DNA of 64,000 nucleotides, from contig NZ_OBMR01000006.1 of assembly GCF_900218035.1 (NCBI RefSeq), positions 223,554 through 287,553 of the forward strand, given 5' to 3'. Shown here in pieces: positions 9,054-18,749 of this stretch. The notes under the pieces are model-generated. The model was given only the letters and a program-made list of their open reading frames with translations, was not told where the DNA came from and ran no database searches. Source of the DNA: Pseudobutyrivibrio ruminis DSM 9787. Its GTDB lineage: Bacteria > Bacillota > Clostridia > Lachnospirales > Lachnospiraceae. Made by a program: the position numbers and the translations under genes. Numbering within the stretch: the stretch's first letter is position 1; every line of letters starts with the position of its first letter.

Positions 9054-10139
9054 TTATTTTCCTGAATACATATCTGTATAGTATTTCTGGTAATCACCGC
9101 TTGTTACGTTCTTCATCCACTCCTCGTGCTCGAAGAACCACTTGATTGTCTTCTTGATGCCTTCTTCGAAGCATGTCTCTGGATACCAGCCTACTGCAGC
9201 CTTAATCTTGTCTGGAGCGATAGCGTAACGACGATCATGTCCCTTACGGTCTGTAACGTACTTGATAAGGTTCTCAGAAACGAGCTCCTTACGTGGGTCT
9301 CCCTCTGGAAGCATCTCCTGAAGTGTATCAAGGATGATGTGGATAATCTGGATGTTCTGCTTCTCGTTGTGTCCACCGATGTTGTATGTCTGGAAGAGCT
9401 CACCCTGCTCCTGAACCATATCGATTCCCTTAGCATGATCCTCTACGTATAACCAGTCACGTACGTTCTTTCCATCACCGTATACTGGAAGGTCCTTGCC
9501 CTGAAGTGCATTGTTGATGATAAGTGGAATGAGCTTCTCTGGGAACTGGTAAGGGCCATAGTTGTTAGAGCAGTTTGTAATGTTTGCAGGGAACTTGTAT
9601 GTATCCATGTAAGCCTTTACAAGCATGTCTGATGAAGCCTTTGAAGCTGAATATGGTGAATGTGGATCGTATGGGCTTGTCTCATAGAAGAAAGCGTTGT
9701 CATCATCTGGAAGTGATCCATAAACTTCGTCTGTTGAAACGTGAAGGAACTTCTTGCCTTCCTTGAATGTGCCGTCAGGAAGCTCCCAAGCTTCCTTTGC
9801 ACAGTTAAGCATTACAGCTGTACCAAGTACGTTAGTCTGTACGAAAACTTCTGGGTTCTTGATTGAACGGTCTACGTGTGACTCAGCTGCGAAGTGAACA
9901 ACTCTATCGATGTCGTTCTCAGCAAAAATCTTGCGGATAGCTTCCTTGTCGCAGATATCAGCCTTTACGAATGTATAGTTGTCGCGGTTTTCAACGTCCT
10001 TGAGGTTCTCAAGGTTTCCTGCGTATGTAAGCTTATCTACGTTGATGATACGGATTTCATTATCATATTTCTTAAACATGTAATGAATGTAATTTGAGCC
10101 GATGAAACCAGCTCCACCTGTCACTAAATATGTTCTCAT
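9054..10139 (-). CDS. rfbB: dTDP-glucose 4,6-dehydratase
   Basis: 361 residues. The NAD-binding motif TGGAGFIGSNY opens the protein, HFAAESHVDRSI contains the conserved active-site surroundings, STDEVYG and the catalytic YSASK (Tyr near 161) follow, with NNYGPYQFPEKLIP after. It is an extended short-chain dehydrogenase that converts dTDP-glucose to dTDP-4-keto-6-deoxyglucose. A 280-bp non-coding gap with a long hairpin separates it from rfbD, while its stop is 1 bp from the glf start codon. AAAAAGGAG lies just upstream of the ATG. Confidence 0.97.
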   Translation of the reverse strand: MRTYLVTGGAGFIGSNYIHYMFKKYDNEIRIINVDKLTYAGNLENLKDVENRDNYTFVKADICDKEAIRKIFAENDIDRVVHFAAESHVDRSIKNPEVFVQTNVLGTAVMLNCAKEAWELPDGTFKEGKKFLHVSTDEVYGSLPDDDNAFFYETSPYDPHSPYSASKASSDMLVKAYMDTYKFPANITNCSNNYGPYQFPEKLIPLIINNALQGKDLPVYGDGKNVRDWLYVEDHAKGIDMVQEQGELFQTYNIGGHNEKQNIQIIHIILDTLQEMLPEGDPRKELVSENLIKYVTDRKGHDRRYAIAPDKIKAAVGWYPETCFEEGIKKTIKWFFEHEEWMKNVTSGDYQKYYTDMYSGK

Positions 10140-10157
10140 TTTAATCTCCTTTTTTGG

Positions 10158-10350
10158 CGGGCAAATCCCATAGTTATTCTATCTTTTATAGTTCCCATAT
10201 ATATTATCTTTAGGCACGCTTTCGCTATTCTCGTCTCGTAGCGGTACTAAGTTCGGACCTTGTCCTCACTAAGTGCCGACGGCCTCGTAATGCCTGTCAG
10301 ATAAAATATATGGAAACTACAAAAGTATTTTAGTCTATGATATTTGCCCG
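10158..10350 (-). ncRNA. Long imperfect hairpin in the rfbD-rfbB spacer
   Basis: Two arms of nearly 60 bases pair across the gap: CGGGCAAAT at 10158-10166 with ATTTGCCCG at 10342-10350, and GTTCCCATATATATTATCT at 10191-10209 with an imperfect complement at 10299-10317. The remaining 80 bases between the arms are G/C-richer and contain GTTCGGACCTTGTCCTCAC at 10251-10269. Read on the minus strand this is GTGAGGACAAGGTCCGAAC, which loosely matches the apical loop of the hairpins at 26061, 27617 and 31115. It lies inside the likely rfbD-to-rfbB transcript, so it could be a 5' leader structure, an attenuator or an inserted element. Function not known; strand assigned by operon direction only. Confidence 0.55.
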
Positions 10351-10419
10351 ATTTAAATCACATTAATAATAATATATTTATTAAACGCGTGAAAAAGGTT
10401 TCATGCGTCCATTAACGGT

Positions 10420-11280
10420 TTATGCGAGGTATTCGCGGAGGGCGTCCTTCCAGTCGGCCATCTTGTAGCCGCTTGTAAGACGAAGCATGAAGTTGTCGAG
10501 AATGCTGTAGTGAGGTCTGTCAGCACTAGCTGGATTCATCTTTTTGTATTCCTCACTAGTAACGTGGTTGACCTTTACATTGATGCCCTTAAGCTTGAAG
10601 ATTTCCTCTGTGAAATCTGCCCAATTTGTGTCACCTTCGCATGTGCCATGGAAAATACCATAGTTTTCTGTAGGCTCAAGGTGGTGAATCATGCGAGCGA
10701 GCTCAACTGCAGATGTTGGCGAACCAAGCTGGTCGCAAACAACTGAAAGCTCGTCATGTGTCTCAGCAAGAGAAAGCATAGTCTTAACGAAGTTCTTACC
10801 ATCGCCGTAAAGCCAAGCTGTACGGACGATAAACCACTTGTCTGCGAACTGCTGAACGAACTTTTCACCTTCGTATTTTGTCTTGCCATAAGCACTGATT
10901 GGTGCAGGCTGATCAAACTCTGTGATAGGCTTTGTTTCATTGCCTGAAAAAACATAATCTGTGCTTACATGCACAAGCTTTGCCCCAACCTTTGAAGCTG
11001 CGATAGCCAAGTTTCTAGGGCCAAGTGCATTAAGCTTATAAGCAAAATCCCAGTCCTTTTCACAGCCATCTACATTTGTAGCTGCTGCGCAGTTGATGAT
11101 GACATCTGGCTTCTTATCTTCTACGAAGCTAAGAACTTCTTCCAAATCCATAATGTTGAGTGGAAAAATCTTTTCTCCCTCTACTACGTCTGTGAGTATG
11201 AACTCTACTTCATTTCCATACTCTTTCTGAATGGCACGACCAAGCTGGCCGTTGCATCCTGTTACTAAAATCTTTCTCAT
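10420..11280 (-). CDS. rfbD: dTDP-4-dehydrorhamnose reductase
   Basis: 286 residues. The N-terminal GCNGQLGRAIQKEYG binds the NADPH dinucleotide, VINCAAATNVDGCE and STDYVFSG follow, and YGKTKYEGE near residue 130 carries the YxxxK catalytic pair. RTAWLYG and the C-terminal RPHYSILDN are typical of RmlD. It reduces the 4-keto group and yields dTDP-L-rhamnose. It lies 280 bp from rfbB and 39 bp from leuA, all on the minus strand. The leuA proximity suggests that the transcript may run from the leuA side into the polysaccharide genes. Confidence 0.96.
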   Translation of the reverse strand: MRKILVTGCNGQLGRAIQKEYGNEVEFILTDVVEGEKIFPLNIMDLEEVLSFVEDKKPDVIINCAAATNVDGCEKDWDFAYKLNALGPRNLAIAASKVGAKLVHVSTDYVFSGNETKPITEFDQPAPISAYGKTKYEGEKFVQQFADKWFIVRTAWLYGDGKNFVKTMLSLAETHDELSVVCDQLGSPTSAVELARMIHHLEPTENYGIFHGTCEGDTNWADFTEEIFKLKGINVKVNHVTSEEYKKMNPASADRPHYSILDNFMLRLTSGYKMADWKDALREYLA

Positions 11281-11319
11281 TTTATTTCCTCTTTAACTAT
11301 ATGCAAATTATTTGCTATT

Positions 11320-13005
11320 TTAAATGTCTTTAGCTTTTGCTATAAGACGATTATAAGCACTAAACATACTGCGAATTGAGGCACGAGTAATATTTGAGCT
11401 TACGCCAACGCCAAATGTGGTGTTGCCATGACGCTCGTCGCGCATCTCGATGTATGCTGCAGCCTTTGCTCCAGAACCTTGTGCTTGAGCAAGTGTATGC
11501 TCGGTGTAGTCAATAAGTGAGAAGTCAAGCTCTGGTACGCACTGCTTAATTGCAAGCTTAACAGCATCGATTGGACCATTTCCTTCAGCCTCTGAGTGGA
11601 ATTTCTCCCCGTGGTAGCTGAAGTCAAGAATAGCAACTGTATCGTCTGTATCCTTGTCGTCCTTGATAACAACATATTCCAGTGTGAGTGGCTCCTTGTT
11701 TTCCAAGTACTGAGACTTGAATGCCTCCATAATACGCTGAGGTGTAACCTCGCCGCCCTGCTTTTCTGAAATGTACTGAACAACATCAGCAAATTCACGC
11801 TGCATCTTCTTTGGAAGCTTGAAGCCGTAAACTGTATCCATAACGAAAGCAACGCCGCCCTTTCCAGACTGGCTGTTGATACGAACCACTGGCTCGTACT
11901 TTCTTCCGATATCGGCTGGGTCGATTGGAAGATATGGCACCTCCCAATACATATTTTGGCGATTGCGCATTGCTGCAACGCCCTTATTGATAGCATCCTG
12001 ATGTGAACCAGAGAAAGCTGTAAATACAAGCTCGCCTGCATAAGGATGTCTTGCATCGGTAGGCATCTTTGTGACTCTCTCACATACCTCCACGATTTCT
12101 TTTATATCATCAAGCTCAAGCTCAGGATTTACTCCCTGAGAGAACATGTTGTAAGCGATTGTAAGAATATCTACATTACCTGTACGCTCACCATTTCCAA
12201 GAAGTGTACCTTCCACGCGGTCTGCACCGGCAAGAAGGCCAAGTTCTGTGATAGCAACGCCTGTACCTCTATCGTTATGAGGATGAATTGAGAGGATGAT
12301 GTTGTCTCTATCTTTGAAGTGAGTGCTCATCCATTCAATCTGGTCTGCATAAACATTTGGTGTGTTCATCTCCACTGTGGCTGGCAGGTTGAAGATGATA
12401 GGTGCATCTGTTGCATGATCCCATGTATCCTGAACAGCTGTACAAATATCAAGGGCGAACTCAACCTCTGTGCCTGTAAATGATTCTGGCGAATACTCAA
12501 GCTGAAGGTTGCCGTTATAACGGTCAAGTCTGTCCTTTACCATCTGTGTGCCTGCTTTGGCAATTTCGATAATCTCTTCTTTGTCTGCATTGAAAACCAC
12601 ATCTCTCTGGAGAGTTGATGTGGAATTGTAAATGTGGAAAATAACATTTGGTATTCCCTGAATAGCCTCAAATGTGCGGTCAATCAGTTCCTCTCGGCAC
12701 TGAGAAAGCACCTGCACCTTAACGTCTGAAGGGATTTTATTTTCCTTAACGAGTTGTCTTAAAAAGTCGAACTCGATTTGGCTTGCTGCAGGGAAGCCAA
12801 TCTCGATTTCTTTGAAGCCAAGTTTTAGTAGGAGGTCGAATAGTTCCATTTTTTCGTCGACATTCATTGGCTCGACGAGGGCTTGGTTGCCGTCACGTAG
12901 GTCTACTGAGCACCAAATTGGAGCTTTGGTGATCTGCTTGTTAGGCCATGTACGCTGTGGAAACTCTAACACTGGGTTTGCTTTGTAACGCTTGTAGTTC
13001 AACAT
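11320..13005 (-). CDS. leuA: 2-isopropylmalate synthase, long form
   Basis: 561 residues, matching the long fungal/actinobacterial-type LeuA. SVDLRDGNQALVEPM near residue 33 carries the catalytic Arg-Asp pair, IHPHNDRGTG near 242 has the metal-binding histidines, and GNGERTGN follows. The C-terminal about 120 residues, with QAQGSGAKAAAYIEM, are the leucine-responsive regulatory domain. It condenses acetyl-CoA with 2-oxoisovalerate in leucine synthesis. It stands without other leucine genes and lies between ptsH and rfbD. No T-box or leader peptide was seen upstream, where ptsH ends 32 bp away. Confidence 0.95.
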   Translation of the reverse strand: MLNYKRYKANPVLEFPQRTWPNKQITKAPIWCSVDLRDGNQALVEPMNVDEKMELFDLLLKLGFKEIEIGFPAASQIEFDFLRQLVKENKIPSDVKVQVLSQCREELIDRTFEAIQGIPNVIFHIYNSTSTLQRDVVFNADKEEIIEIAKAGTQMVKDRLDRYNGNLQLEYSPESFTGTEVEFALDICTAVQDTWDHATDAPIIFNLPATVEMNTPNVYADQIEWMSTHFKDRDNIILSIHPHNDRGTGVAITELGLLAGADRVEGTLLGNGERTGNVDILTIAYNMFSQGVNPELELDDIKEIVEVCERVTKMPTDARHPYAGELVFTAFSGSHQDAINKGVAAMRNRQNMYWEVPYLPIDPADIGRKYEPVVRINSQSGKGGVAFVMDTVYGFKLPKKMQREFADVVQYISEKQGGEVTPQRIMEAFKSQYLENKEPLTLEYVVIKDDKDTDDTVAILDFSYHGEKFHSEAEGNGPIDAVKLAIKQCVPELDFSLIDYTEHTLAQAQGSGAKAAAYIEMRDERHGNTTFGVGVSSNITRASIRSMFSAYNRLIAKAKDI

Positions 13006-13037
13006 TATTCTTCCTCCTAGTCTTTAATTATTGTCTG

Positions 13038-13304
13038 TTATTCTCCTAATCCCGATTCGATAGAATTGACGATATCCTCCAAGGCTGTGGCTTCGTCCTC
13101 GCCATCGCAGATGATGGTGATTTCTTCGCCGGCTTTGACGCATGCTCCCAGCACACCAAGTACTGATTTTGCATTCGCCTCGTAATGATTATCAGTTGTA
13201 AATGTAACCTTAGCTTTATATTTCATGGCAGTCTCGCACAAGACCCCTGCCGGTCTTAAGTGCAAGCCTGTCGCATTAACTATTTTTACTTTTCTTGAAA
13301 CCAT
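13038..13304 (-). CDS. ptsH: HPr-family phosphocarrier
   Basis: 88 residues, the full family length. The phosphorylated His15 sits in NATGLHLRPAG, and the regulatory serine is in AKSVLGVLG near residue 47, so it may be phosphorylated both by enzyme I and by HPr kinase. It carries phosphate in the sugar phosphotransferase system and serves in carbon catabolite control of Firmicutes. It lies 14 bp downstream of glmM and 32 bp upstream of leuA. Enzyme I is not in the window, so a Crh-like regulatory role cannot be excluded. Confidence 0.92.
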   Translation of the reverse strand: MVSRKVKIVNATGLHLRPAGVLCETAMKYKAKVTFTTDNHYEANAKSVLGVLGACVKAGEEITIICDGEDEATALEDIVNSIESGLGE

Positions 13305-13318
13305 ACAAATATCCTAGT

Positions 13319-14668
13319 TTATAGCATTGTGTTTGTAATCAATTCAGCGAGTGCATGTGCATCTGCATCGATTTCTTCCTGATTCTTGCCTTCAATCATA
13401 ACACGAACGAGTGGCTCTGTGCCTGATGGACGGATGAGTACACGTCCTTCGCCAGCAAACTTAGCCTCAAGCTCTCCGATTGCCTTTGCAATCTCAGGAT
13501 ACTCCATGTAGCTTTCCTTCTTGTGGTTTGGTACCTTGGCATTTACAAGGGCCTGAGGTAATACTTCCATGATAGAAGCAAGTTCAGAAAGTGACTTGCC
13601 TGTCTCCACAAGAACTCTGAGTAAGTGAAGGGCTGAAAGGAGTCCGTCACCTGTGGTGTTGTCATCTAAGAAAATAACATGACCACTCTGCTCGCCGCCG
13701 ATATTATAACCGTTTGCAAGCATATTTTCCAAAACATATCTATCGCCAACCTTTGTCGACTCAACATTGATGCCCTGTTCCTTTGCCATCAAAGTGAATC
13801 CAAGGTTTGTCATTACTGTAACTACACATGTGTTTTTCTTAAGTGTGCCCTTATCCTTCATGTGCTTTGCACAGATAGCCATTACCTGGTCGCCATCAAC
13901 AAGACGTCCCTTTTCATCTACTGCAAGCATTCTGTCGGCATCGCCATCGAATGCAAGACCGATGTGAGCGTTTTCTGCAACAACACGTGCCTTAAGTTCA
14001 TCCATGTGTGTACTTCCGCAGTTTGAGTTGATGTTTGTTCCATCTGGATTGTTGTGGATTGTGATAAGCTCTGCACCCATCTCTGAAAGGCAAGCAACGC
14101 TAGTTCTGTAAGAAGCGCCCTCTGCACAGTCGATAACAATCTTTAATCCTGATAAATCGATAGGTACTGTCTGCTTTAAGAAATCAACGTACTCACGGCC
14201 AAGGTCGAATCTGAAATCTACCTTACCGATTTCTGCACCAGTTGGAAGGCTGATGCCCTTCATATCGCTTTCGATGAGCTCCTGGATTTCGTCTTCAAGT
14301 GCATCTGAAAGCTTGAAGCCTTCGCCATTGAAGAACTTGATTCCGTTGAATTCCATTGGGTTGTGGCTGGCAGAAATAACAACTCCTGCATCTACCTTGT
14401 GCTTACGTGTTAAGTAAGCGATTGCTGGTGTAGGTAAAACTCCTACATATACTGCATTTGCACCAACTGAGCAGATACCACTCATAAGTGCTGAAGCAAG
14501 CATTGTTCCTGAAATACGTGTATCGCATCCTACGATGATTGTAGGCTGATGTGATGCTTCTTTTGTGAGTACATAAGCGCCTGCCTGACCTAAAGCCTTT
14601 GCAAGCTCAATAGTAAGTTCTGAGCCAGCAACGCCTCTGACTCCGTCTGTTCCAAATAATCTTCCCAT
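13319..14668 (-). CDS. glmM: Phosphoglucosamine mutase
   Basis: 449 residues. FGTDGVRG at the start, the phosphoserine loop [16 protein letters not shown] near residue 101, the metal loop [10 protein letters not shown] near 242, GEQSGHVIF near 326 and the phosphate-binding [15 protein letters not shown] near 410 are all intact. It converts glucosamine-6-phosphate to glucosamine-1-phosphate for UDP-GlcNAc and hence peptidoglycan. One base separates its ATG from the ybbR stop. The cdaA-ybbR-glmM order is conserved in Firmicutes, where c-di-AMP synthesis is tied to wall-precursor synthesis. Confidence 0.97.
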   Translation of the reverse strand: MGRLFGTDGVRGVAGSELTIELAKALGQAGAYVLTKEASHQPTIIVGCDTRISGTMLASALMSGICSVGANAVYVGVLPTPAIAYLTRKHKVDAGVVISASHNPMEFNGIKFFNGEGFKLSDALEDEIQELIESDMKGISLPTGAEIGKVDFRFDLGREYVDFLKQTVPIDLSGLKIVIDCAEGASYRTSVACLSEMGAELITIHNNPDGTNINSNCGSTHMDELKARVVAENAHIGLAFDGDADRMLAVDEKGRLVDGDQVMAICAKHMKDKGTLKKNTCVVTVMTNLGFTLMAKEQGINVESTKVGDRYVLENMLANGYNIGGEQSGHVIFLDDNTTGDGLLSALHLLRVLVETGKSLSELASIMEVLPQALVNAKVPNHKKESYMEYPEIAKAIGELEAKFAGEGRVLIRPSGTEPLVRVMIEGKNQEEIDADAHALAELITNTML

Positions 14669-14669
14669 A

Positions 14670-15953
14670 TTACTCCTCTGAATCTTCTGTTGCCGCTGTT
14701 GAATCGCTATTAGTTGTATCTTCGATAACGGTAACTGTCACCGATGTATTTTGAATGGTGACTCCTTCAATATTTTCAAACTGAACAACAACTGTCTGTG
14801 ATTCGCCAACTGTAAGGTTGGTGCAATCAATAGTGCCCTTGATAGCTGTTGCGTCTAAAGCTGCTAACATATCTGTTGTACCAAACACGTTAACCTGTAC
14901 CGAAGTAACATCCAGTGAAACTGCAAGTCCTTCAGGTATGTTTATAAGTGAGATGTTGTCCGCGCTGACTGTTGCAGTAGAAGCCGTTTCGCCAGACATC
15001 AACACATATATTGTAACCTTTGATGACGAGCCATCTGCCAAAGTGACGCCTTCTGGCAAGTAAGACGAAATGTCTACCGTGGTGGTAAATGAACCTGTCA
15101 AATCTGAAAGGTTAATAACTGTATCAGGTATGGTGATAGATGTAACATCATTGAGTGCTGTAACTTCACCTTTTATGCCAACTGATGATGGATCAGTTTT
15201 TATTGAATCAAGTGTAAGATGTGGCGATAATGTGCCACTTGTTTTAACTACTAAATCTACTGTTTTGATGTTAGAGAAATTAACACTAACACTAACTGTA
15301 GACACTGAAAGTGTGAGTTCCTTTGAATCTACTTCATTTCCTTCGGAATCATAGAATTTAGGAATAACACTTTCTGTAAAGTTGCTTGTAACACCTGTGA
15401 TGTTTGCAGAAGCAACTACTTTATCAATTGTGGAAACCACATCCTCAGGACCGGTAACTGTGATGACAGTAGGACTGCTTGAAACAGAGTCTACTGTCAG
15501 GCCAGCTTCGATTGTGCCTGTAGTCTGTGCTTCGATAACGAATCTTTCCGTCTGCTCATCCTCAAGAACTACATACAGATAGTTTTGCTTGCTAGAAATA
15601 GTGATGTAGTTTGCATATGATTTGGCTGCAATTGTAACAGGGATGCGCTCCTCATTTTCCAGACTGTTCATATCTGCTGTGGCAGAGAAATCTGAAGGAG
15701 AAAGCTTTTCAATGATAGAACGTTTTGCAGTAACTCGGAAGCTAACTGTGTTAACTCCATCCTTTATCTCATAAAGCTTTCCTGCGCTCTTAAGAACATC
15801 CTCGTTGGTAACTGTAACAACAGCTGTGAATGTCCTGGTCTGAGTTGGGTCATCAATATTTACAACTACCAACCACAGCAGGAAAGAAAATACAACTGCT
15901 AAAATCTTGAGTCCTACGTCCTTTGTAAGGGCATTAATAATCTTTTGCTTCAT
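14670..15953 (-). CDS. cdaR: YbbR/CdaR-domain regulator of diadenylate cyclase
   Basis: 427 residues: a short cytoplasmic start, one membrane helix at about 13-32 ([17 protein letters not shown]), and an extracellular beta-rich region made of several YbbR repeats of about 80 residues, ending in a Ser/Thr/Glu tail. The opening [11 protein letters not shown] is typical. In Bacillus and Listeria this protein binds and modulates CdaA. Its ATG overlaps the cdaA stop by four bases (ATGA), so translation is coupled. Function follows from family and synteny. Confidence 0.92.
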   Translation of the reverse strand: MKQKIINALTKDVGLKILAVVFSFLLWLVVVNIDDPTQTRTFTAVVTVTNEDVLKSAGKLYEIKDGVNTVSFRVTAKRSIIEKLSPSDFSATADMNSLENEERIPVTIAAKSYANYITISSKQNYLYVVLEDEQTERFVIEAQTTGTIEAGLTVDSVSSSPTVITVTGPEDVVSTIDKVVASANITGVTSNFTESVIPKFYDSEGNEVDSKELTLSVSTVSVSVNFSNIKTVDLVVKTSGTLSPHLTLDSIKTDPSSVGIKGEVTALNDVTSITIPDTVINLSDLTGSFTTTVDISSYLPEGVTLADGSSSKVTIYVLMSGETASTATVSADNISLINIPEGLAVSLDVTSVQVNVFGTTDMLAALDATAIKGTIDCTNLTVGESQTVVVQFENIEGVTIQNTSVTVTVIEDTTNSDSTAATEDSEE

Positions 15954-16819
15954 GCCATACCTCCTTCCGAAGTATGGGCTGTGCCATCCTCTTCTACGTC
16001 AGGATTCTGAATGCGCTTAAGCTCTGCAATAAGCTCATCCTCCTTGACGTCGCGAACGATGCGTCCCTCTCTTGCGTATGATACTGTTCCAGTTTCTTCT
16101 GAAACAACGATTGTAAGGGAATCAGAAACCTCACTGATACCAACAGCTGCTCTGTGGCGAGTTCCCAAATCCTTTGATAAAGCCATATTGTCTGAAAGAG
16201 GAAGGTAACATGTTGCAGAAACAACTCTGTCTCCTCTGACGATAACAGCACCATCATGAAGTGGTGTGTTTTTCTCGAATATATTGATAAGGAGCTGTCT
16301 GGTTACGAGAGCATCCAGACTGATTCCTGTCCTTTCGAATTCTGTAAGCTGCATATCATTTTCCACAACGATAAGAGCGCCCGTTTTAACTGCTCCCATT
16401 TCATAGCAAGCAGAAACCATACCGGTAATGGTTGAGTCATCAAATTTCTTTGCACCTGGCTTAAGCAAATTCCAAGTGAAAAGTGATGTGATTTTGCGTC
16501 GACCAATTTGCTCCAATGCTCGACGAAGCTCAGGCTGGAACACCACAATCAAAACTGTAACAGCAACTGAGACGAATCTTTCACCTAACCAAAGAATTGT
16601 GTTCATCTGGAAGATTGCTGCAAGCAGAAAAAACAGCATGATAAAAATGACGCCTCTAATAAGCATCCAAACCCTGCTGTTTTTCACCCATACCAATAAG
16701 TGATATACGAAATATGCAATTATGAAAATTTCAATTACATCTGTAATGGAAACATCTGGAATATTTACATTGAAATAATCATCGATGAAGGCATCTACAG
16801 CATTGACAAAATCAACCAA
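15950..16819 (-). CDS. cdaA: Diadenylate cyclase, c-di-AMP synthase
   Basis: 289 residues. Three hydrophobic helices at the N-terminus (about 24-42, 50-67, 72-95) anchor the protein. The DAC domain follows with the two catalytic motifs DGAVIVRGDRV near 195 and GTRHRAAVGI near 227. It condenses two ATP to c-di-AMP, which controls potassium and osmotic balance and is essential in many Firmicutes. It starts the cdaA-ybbR-glmM cluster and overlaps ybbR. The 31-bp gap to the upstream membrane-protein gene suggests a longer transcript. Confidence 0.96.
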   Translation of the reverse strand: MVDFVNAVDAFIDDYFNVNIPDVSITDVIEIFIIAYFVYHLLVWVKNSRVWMLIRGVIFIMLFFLLAAIFQMNTILWLGERFVSVAVTVLIVVFQPELRRALEQIGRRKITSLFTWNLLKPGAKKFDDSTITGMVSACYEMGAVKTGALIVVENDMQLTEFERTGISLDALVTRQLLINIFEKNTPLHDGAVIVRGDRVVSATCYLPLSDNMALSKDLGTRHRAAVGISEVSDSLTIVVSEETGTVSYAREGRIVRDVKEDELIAELKRIQNPDVEEDGTAHTSEGGMA

Positions 16820-16849
16820 TGATCCACTTCCTTACTACCCTGACGGGAA

Positions 16850-17761
16850 TTATATTTTCTTTACCTCTTTTTCTTCTTCTACAATTCTGATTTTTGGTAC
16901 TGCAGTAACATAATAGTAATAATCATCATCCTCGAACTGAACCTTTTCAATTCGTGAGTAGTCCAAATCAAGAATGAAGTAATTCAAAATGAAACCTACA
17001 ACTAAGACGATAATATTGCCAAGGATAAGCCCTGGTATTTCTCCCTTTTGGCTAGTGAGCAAAAAGCCTGCAATCATGATAATGAACTCTACGGCTACGC
17101 CTGCAAAGTTTGCAACTATCCATGACATATTAATGCTAGCCTGGCGAAGTAAATAAACAACTAAAAACATTGCGACCATAGCAGCTAGGAAGAAGTAGAA
17201 CATCTTGCTCTTAAGAAGCTGCTCGTTTAATAAAGAAAAAACTGAAACATCGCTAGTCTCATCCAAGATAGCGGCCGCATTAATTTTAATTACGTGTAAG
17301 TAGTATGCTGTGACCGTACCACAAATAACTGAGCAAAGCTCGTTGATATTTGACATAAGGCCAGTGCCAAGTGCCATAACATATGGCGAATGGAACGAAT
17401 AGCACACCGGAACCATTACCATATTGTAAGTATTTTTGCTTCTAAAATATGCACAAACGAGATAGCCAATGACCACCAAAGCTAGTGCAACAAGAGCAAC
17501 TTGAGCGCCAAGCTCTGCCAAATCAATCAATAAAACTAACAATAAAATGAGGGAAACACCTTGAATTGGGAAAAATGCACTTATAATGGCAATGATAATA
17601 GAAACCCAAAGTTGGCTAACTGTATCATTGTAACCAAAATTGGATTTGATGCACATAAGACCTACGAAGGCAATAAGTGCGCTCCATATTTTCAAAAAAA
17701 TCATTTCTCTAGAGAGAATGAATCTTCTAATGTCATCTCGTAATCTGATAAATGCGTTCAT
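16850..17761 (-). CDS. Polytopic membrane protein, DUF4956-like topology
   Basis: 303 residues, not assigned to a family with certainty. About eight hydrophobic helices fill residues 20-265, for example LKIWSALIAFVGLMCI, WVSIIIAIISAFFPIQG, LILLLVLLIDLAELGAQVALVALALVVIGYLV and the paired helices near 195-265. The tail is cytoplasmic and highly charged, with four tyrosines in DDDYYYYV followed by KIRIVEEEKEVKKI. It lies 31 bp before cdaA and 14 bp after another membrane protein in the same direction, so a role in the cell envelope with the cdaA operon is plausible but only inferred. An ABC-type or polysaccharide-export membrane subunit cannot be excluded. Confidence 0.75.
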   Translation of the reverse strand: MNAFIRLRDDIRRFILSREMIFLKIWSALIAFVGLMCIKSNFGYNDTVSQLWVSIIIAIISAFFPIQGVSLILLLVLLIDLAELGAQVALVALALVVIGYLVCAYFRSKNTYNMVMVPVCYSFHSPYVMALGTGLMSNINELCSVICGTVTAYYLHVIKINAAAILDETSDVSVFSLLNEQLLKSKMFYFFLAAMVAMFLVVYLLRQASINMSWIVANFAGVAVEFIIMIAGFLLTSQKGEIPGLILGNIIVLVVGFILNYFILDLDYSRIEKVQFEDDDYYYYVTAVPKIRIVEEEKEVKKI

Positions 17762-17775
17762 TTTATATTGATCCT

Positions 17776-18213
17776 TTAGAATATTTCTTCTTTATTTCTA
17801 GCAAGTAATGGTTTGGTCTGTTGAGCCTCATCCTCGTACATGAGGTTGAGCTTTGAATATTTGGCTGCCAATTCTTTGATAAGGCGTTTGCCCATTCTGT
17901 ATTGCTTTGCAGCCCTGCGACGGGTGTTGTGAACATGCACTATGATGTACAAAGCATATGCCAACAGCCCGATTAAAATCATAAGTAGTATGTACATTGT
18001 GGTGATATTTTCAAGGACATTGCCGGCGATATACAGAACAATTCCTACGTAAATAACCGCAAAAAATACTGTGCCGGCGAGGAATCCTCCCCAGCCATGT
18101 AGAGCTATGTATTCTTTTTTGGAGTAGCGAAGCATAGGCTGATATTCAGGGCCTAATTCCTTTTCGAAAATGGCCATGGATGTCATGTGCTTTACGCGCT
18201 CTTCATTTATCAT
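17776..18213 (-). CDS. Small membrane protein of unknown function
   Basis: 145 residues with two membrane helices (about 46-66 and 71-92) and a basic cytoplasmic tail containing HNTRRRAAKQYRMGKRLIKEL, ending with an acidic stretch. A GAGAGGAT ribosome site precedes the ATG. It is the first gene of the run that leads into cdaA-ybbR-glmM and starts just after the yvyF terminator, so the promoter of this run should lie at about 18214-18275. I do not recognise the family. Confidence 0.75.
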   Translation of the reverse strand: MINEERVKHMTSMAIFEKELGPEYQPMLRYSKKEYIALHGWGGFLAGTVFFAVIYVGIVLYIAGNVLENITTMYILLMILIGLLAYALYIIVHVHNTRRRAAKQYRMGKRLIKELAAKYSKLNLMYEDEAQQTKPLLARNKEEIF

Positions 18214-18277
18214 AACAATCCTCTCATCTTTTTACCTAGTAATACAGAATGAGTATAGCATAAAATTGGCTGAAAAA

Positions 18278-18310
18278 GAAATACCCACTAGCTTTTGCTA
18301 GCAGGTATTT
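18278..18310 (-). terminator. Intrinsic terminator after yvyF
   Basis: AAATACC and TAGC arms pair with GCTA and GGTATTT around a TTTT loop; on the minus strand the stem is followed by TTTCTTTTT. It ends the comFC-yvyF transcript. Confidence 0.8.
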
Positions 18311-18321
18311 GAATTAATGCA

Positions 18322-18732
18322 CTATTTTTCAAGGAAACGCATCTTATTTTTATTATCTGGTTTTTTCTTTGGCTCCTCAATTGGCTTTGGTTTTTCAATA
18401 GATTGAGCTAGAGAATTTGCCATAGTATTTTTACAATTTTCGCAGAATCTACCGGTTTTGATACTAGCGCCACAGTTTTCGCACTCGATACCGATTGGTG
18501 AATCGTCAGTAAACTGTAATCTTTCCTCACGAATCCACTGACGAAGCTGATTTGTGCTAACTTCATTATCTTCTGAAATCTGCTGAATGCTAGCACGTGG
18601 ATTATCCTGGATATAACTCTTTACCTCCTGGAACTTCTTCTCCAAATCGTCGCGACATGCAGGGCACATGTTAGGATTGCCTCCTATATAATTGAACAAT
18701 CTGCCACAAGTTCTACAATTACGTACCTCCAT
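18322..18732 (-). CDS. yvyF: YvyF/TIGR03826-like flagellar operon protein
   Basis: 136 residues. Two zinc-ribbon-like modules are visible: CRTCGRLFNY....CPACRDDLE at the N-terminus and CENCG...GRFCENC near 83-100. Between them is a helix-turn-helix-like segment (ASIQQISEDNEVSTNQLRQWIREERL). In Bacillus subtilis the equivalent gene lies between comFC and flgM. Here the comFC neighbour is kept but flgM is nearly 30 kb away. A regulatory role in motility is suggested by family and synteny; the molecular function is not known. The ATG is 17 bp from the comFC stop. Confidence 0.85.
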   Translation of the reverse strand: MEVRNCRTCGRLFNYIGGNPNMCPACRDDLEKKFQEVKSYIQDNPRASIQQISEDNEVSTNQLRQWIREERLQFTDDSPIGIECENCGASIKTGRFCENCKNTMANSLAQSIEKPKPIEEPKKKPDNKNKMRFLEK

Positions 18733-18749
18733 AGATGATTCCTCCTACT

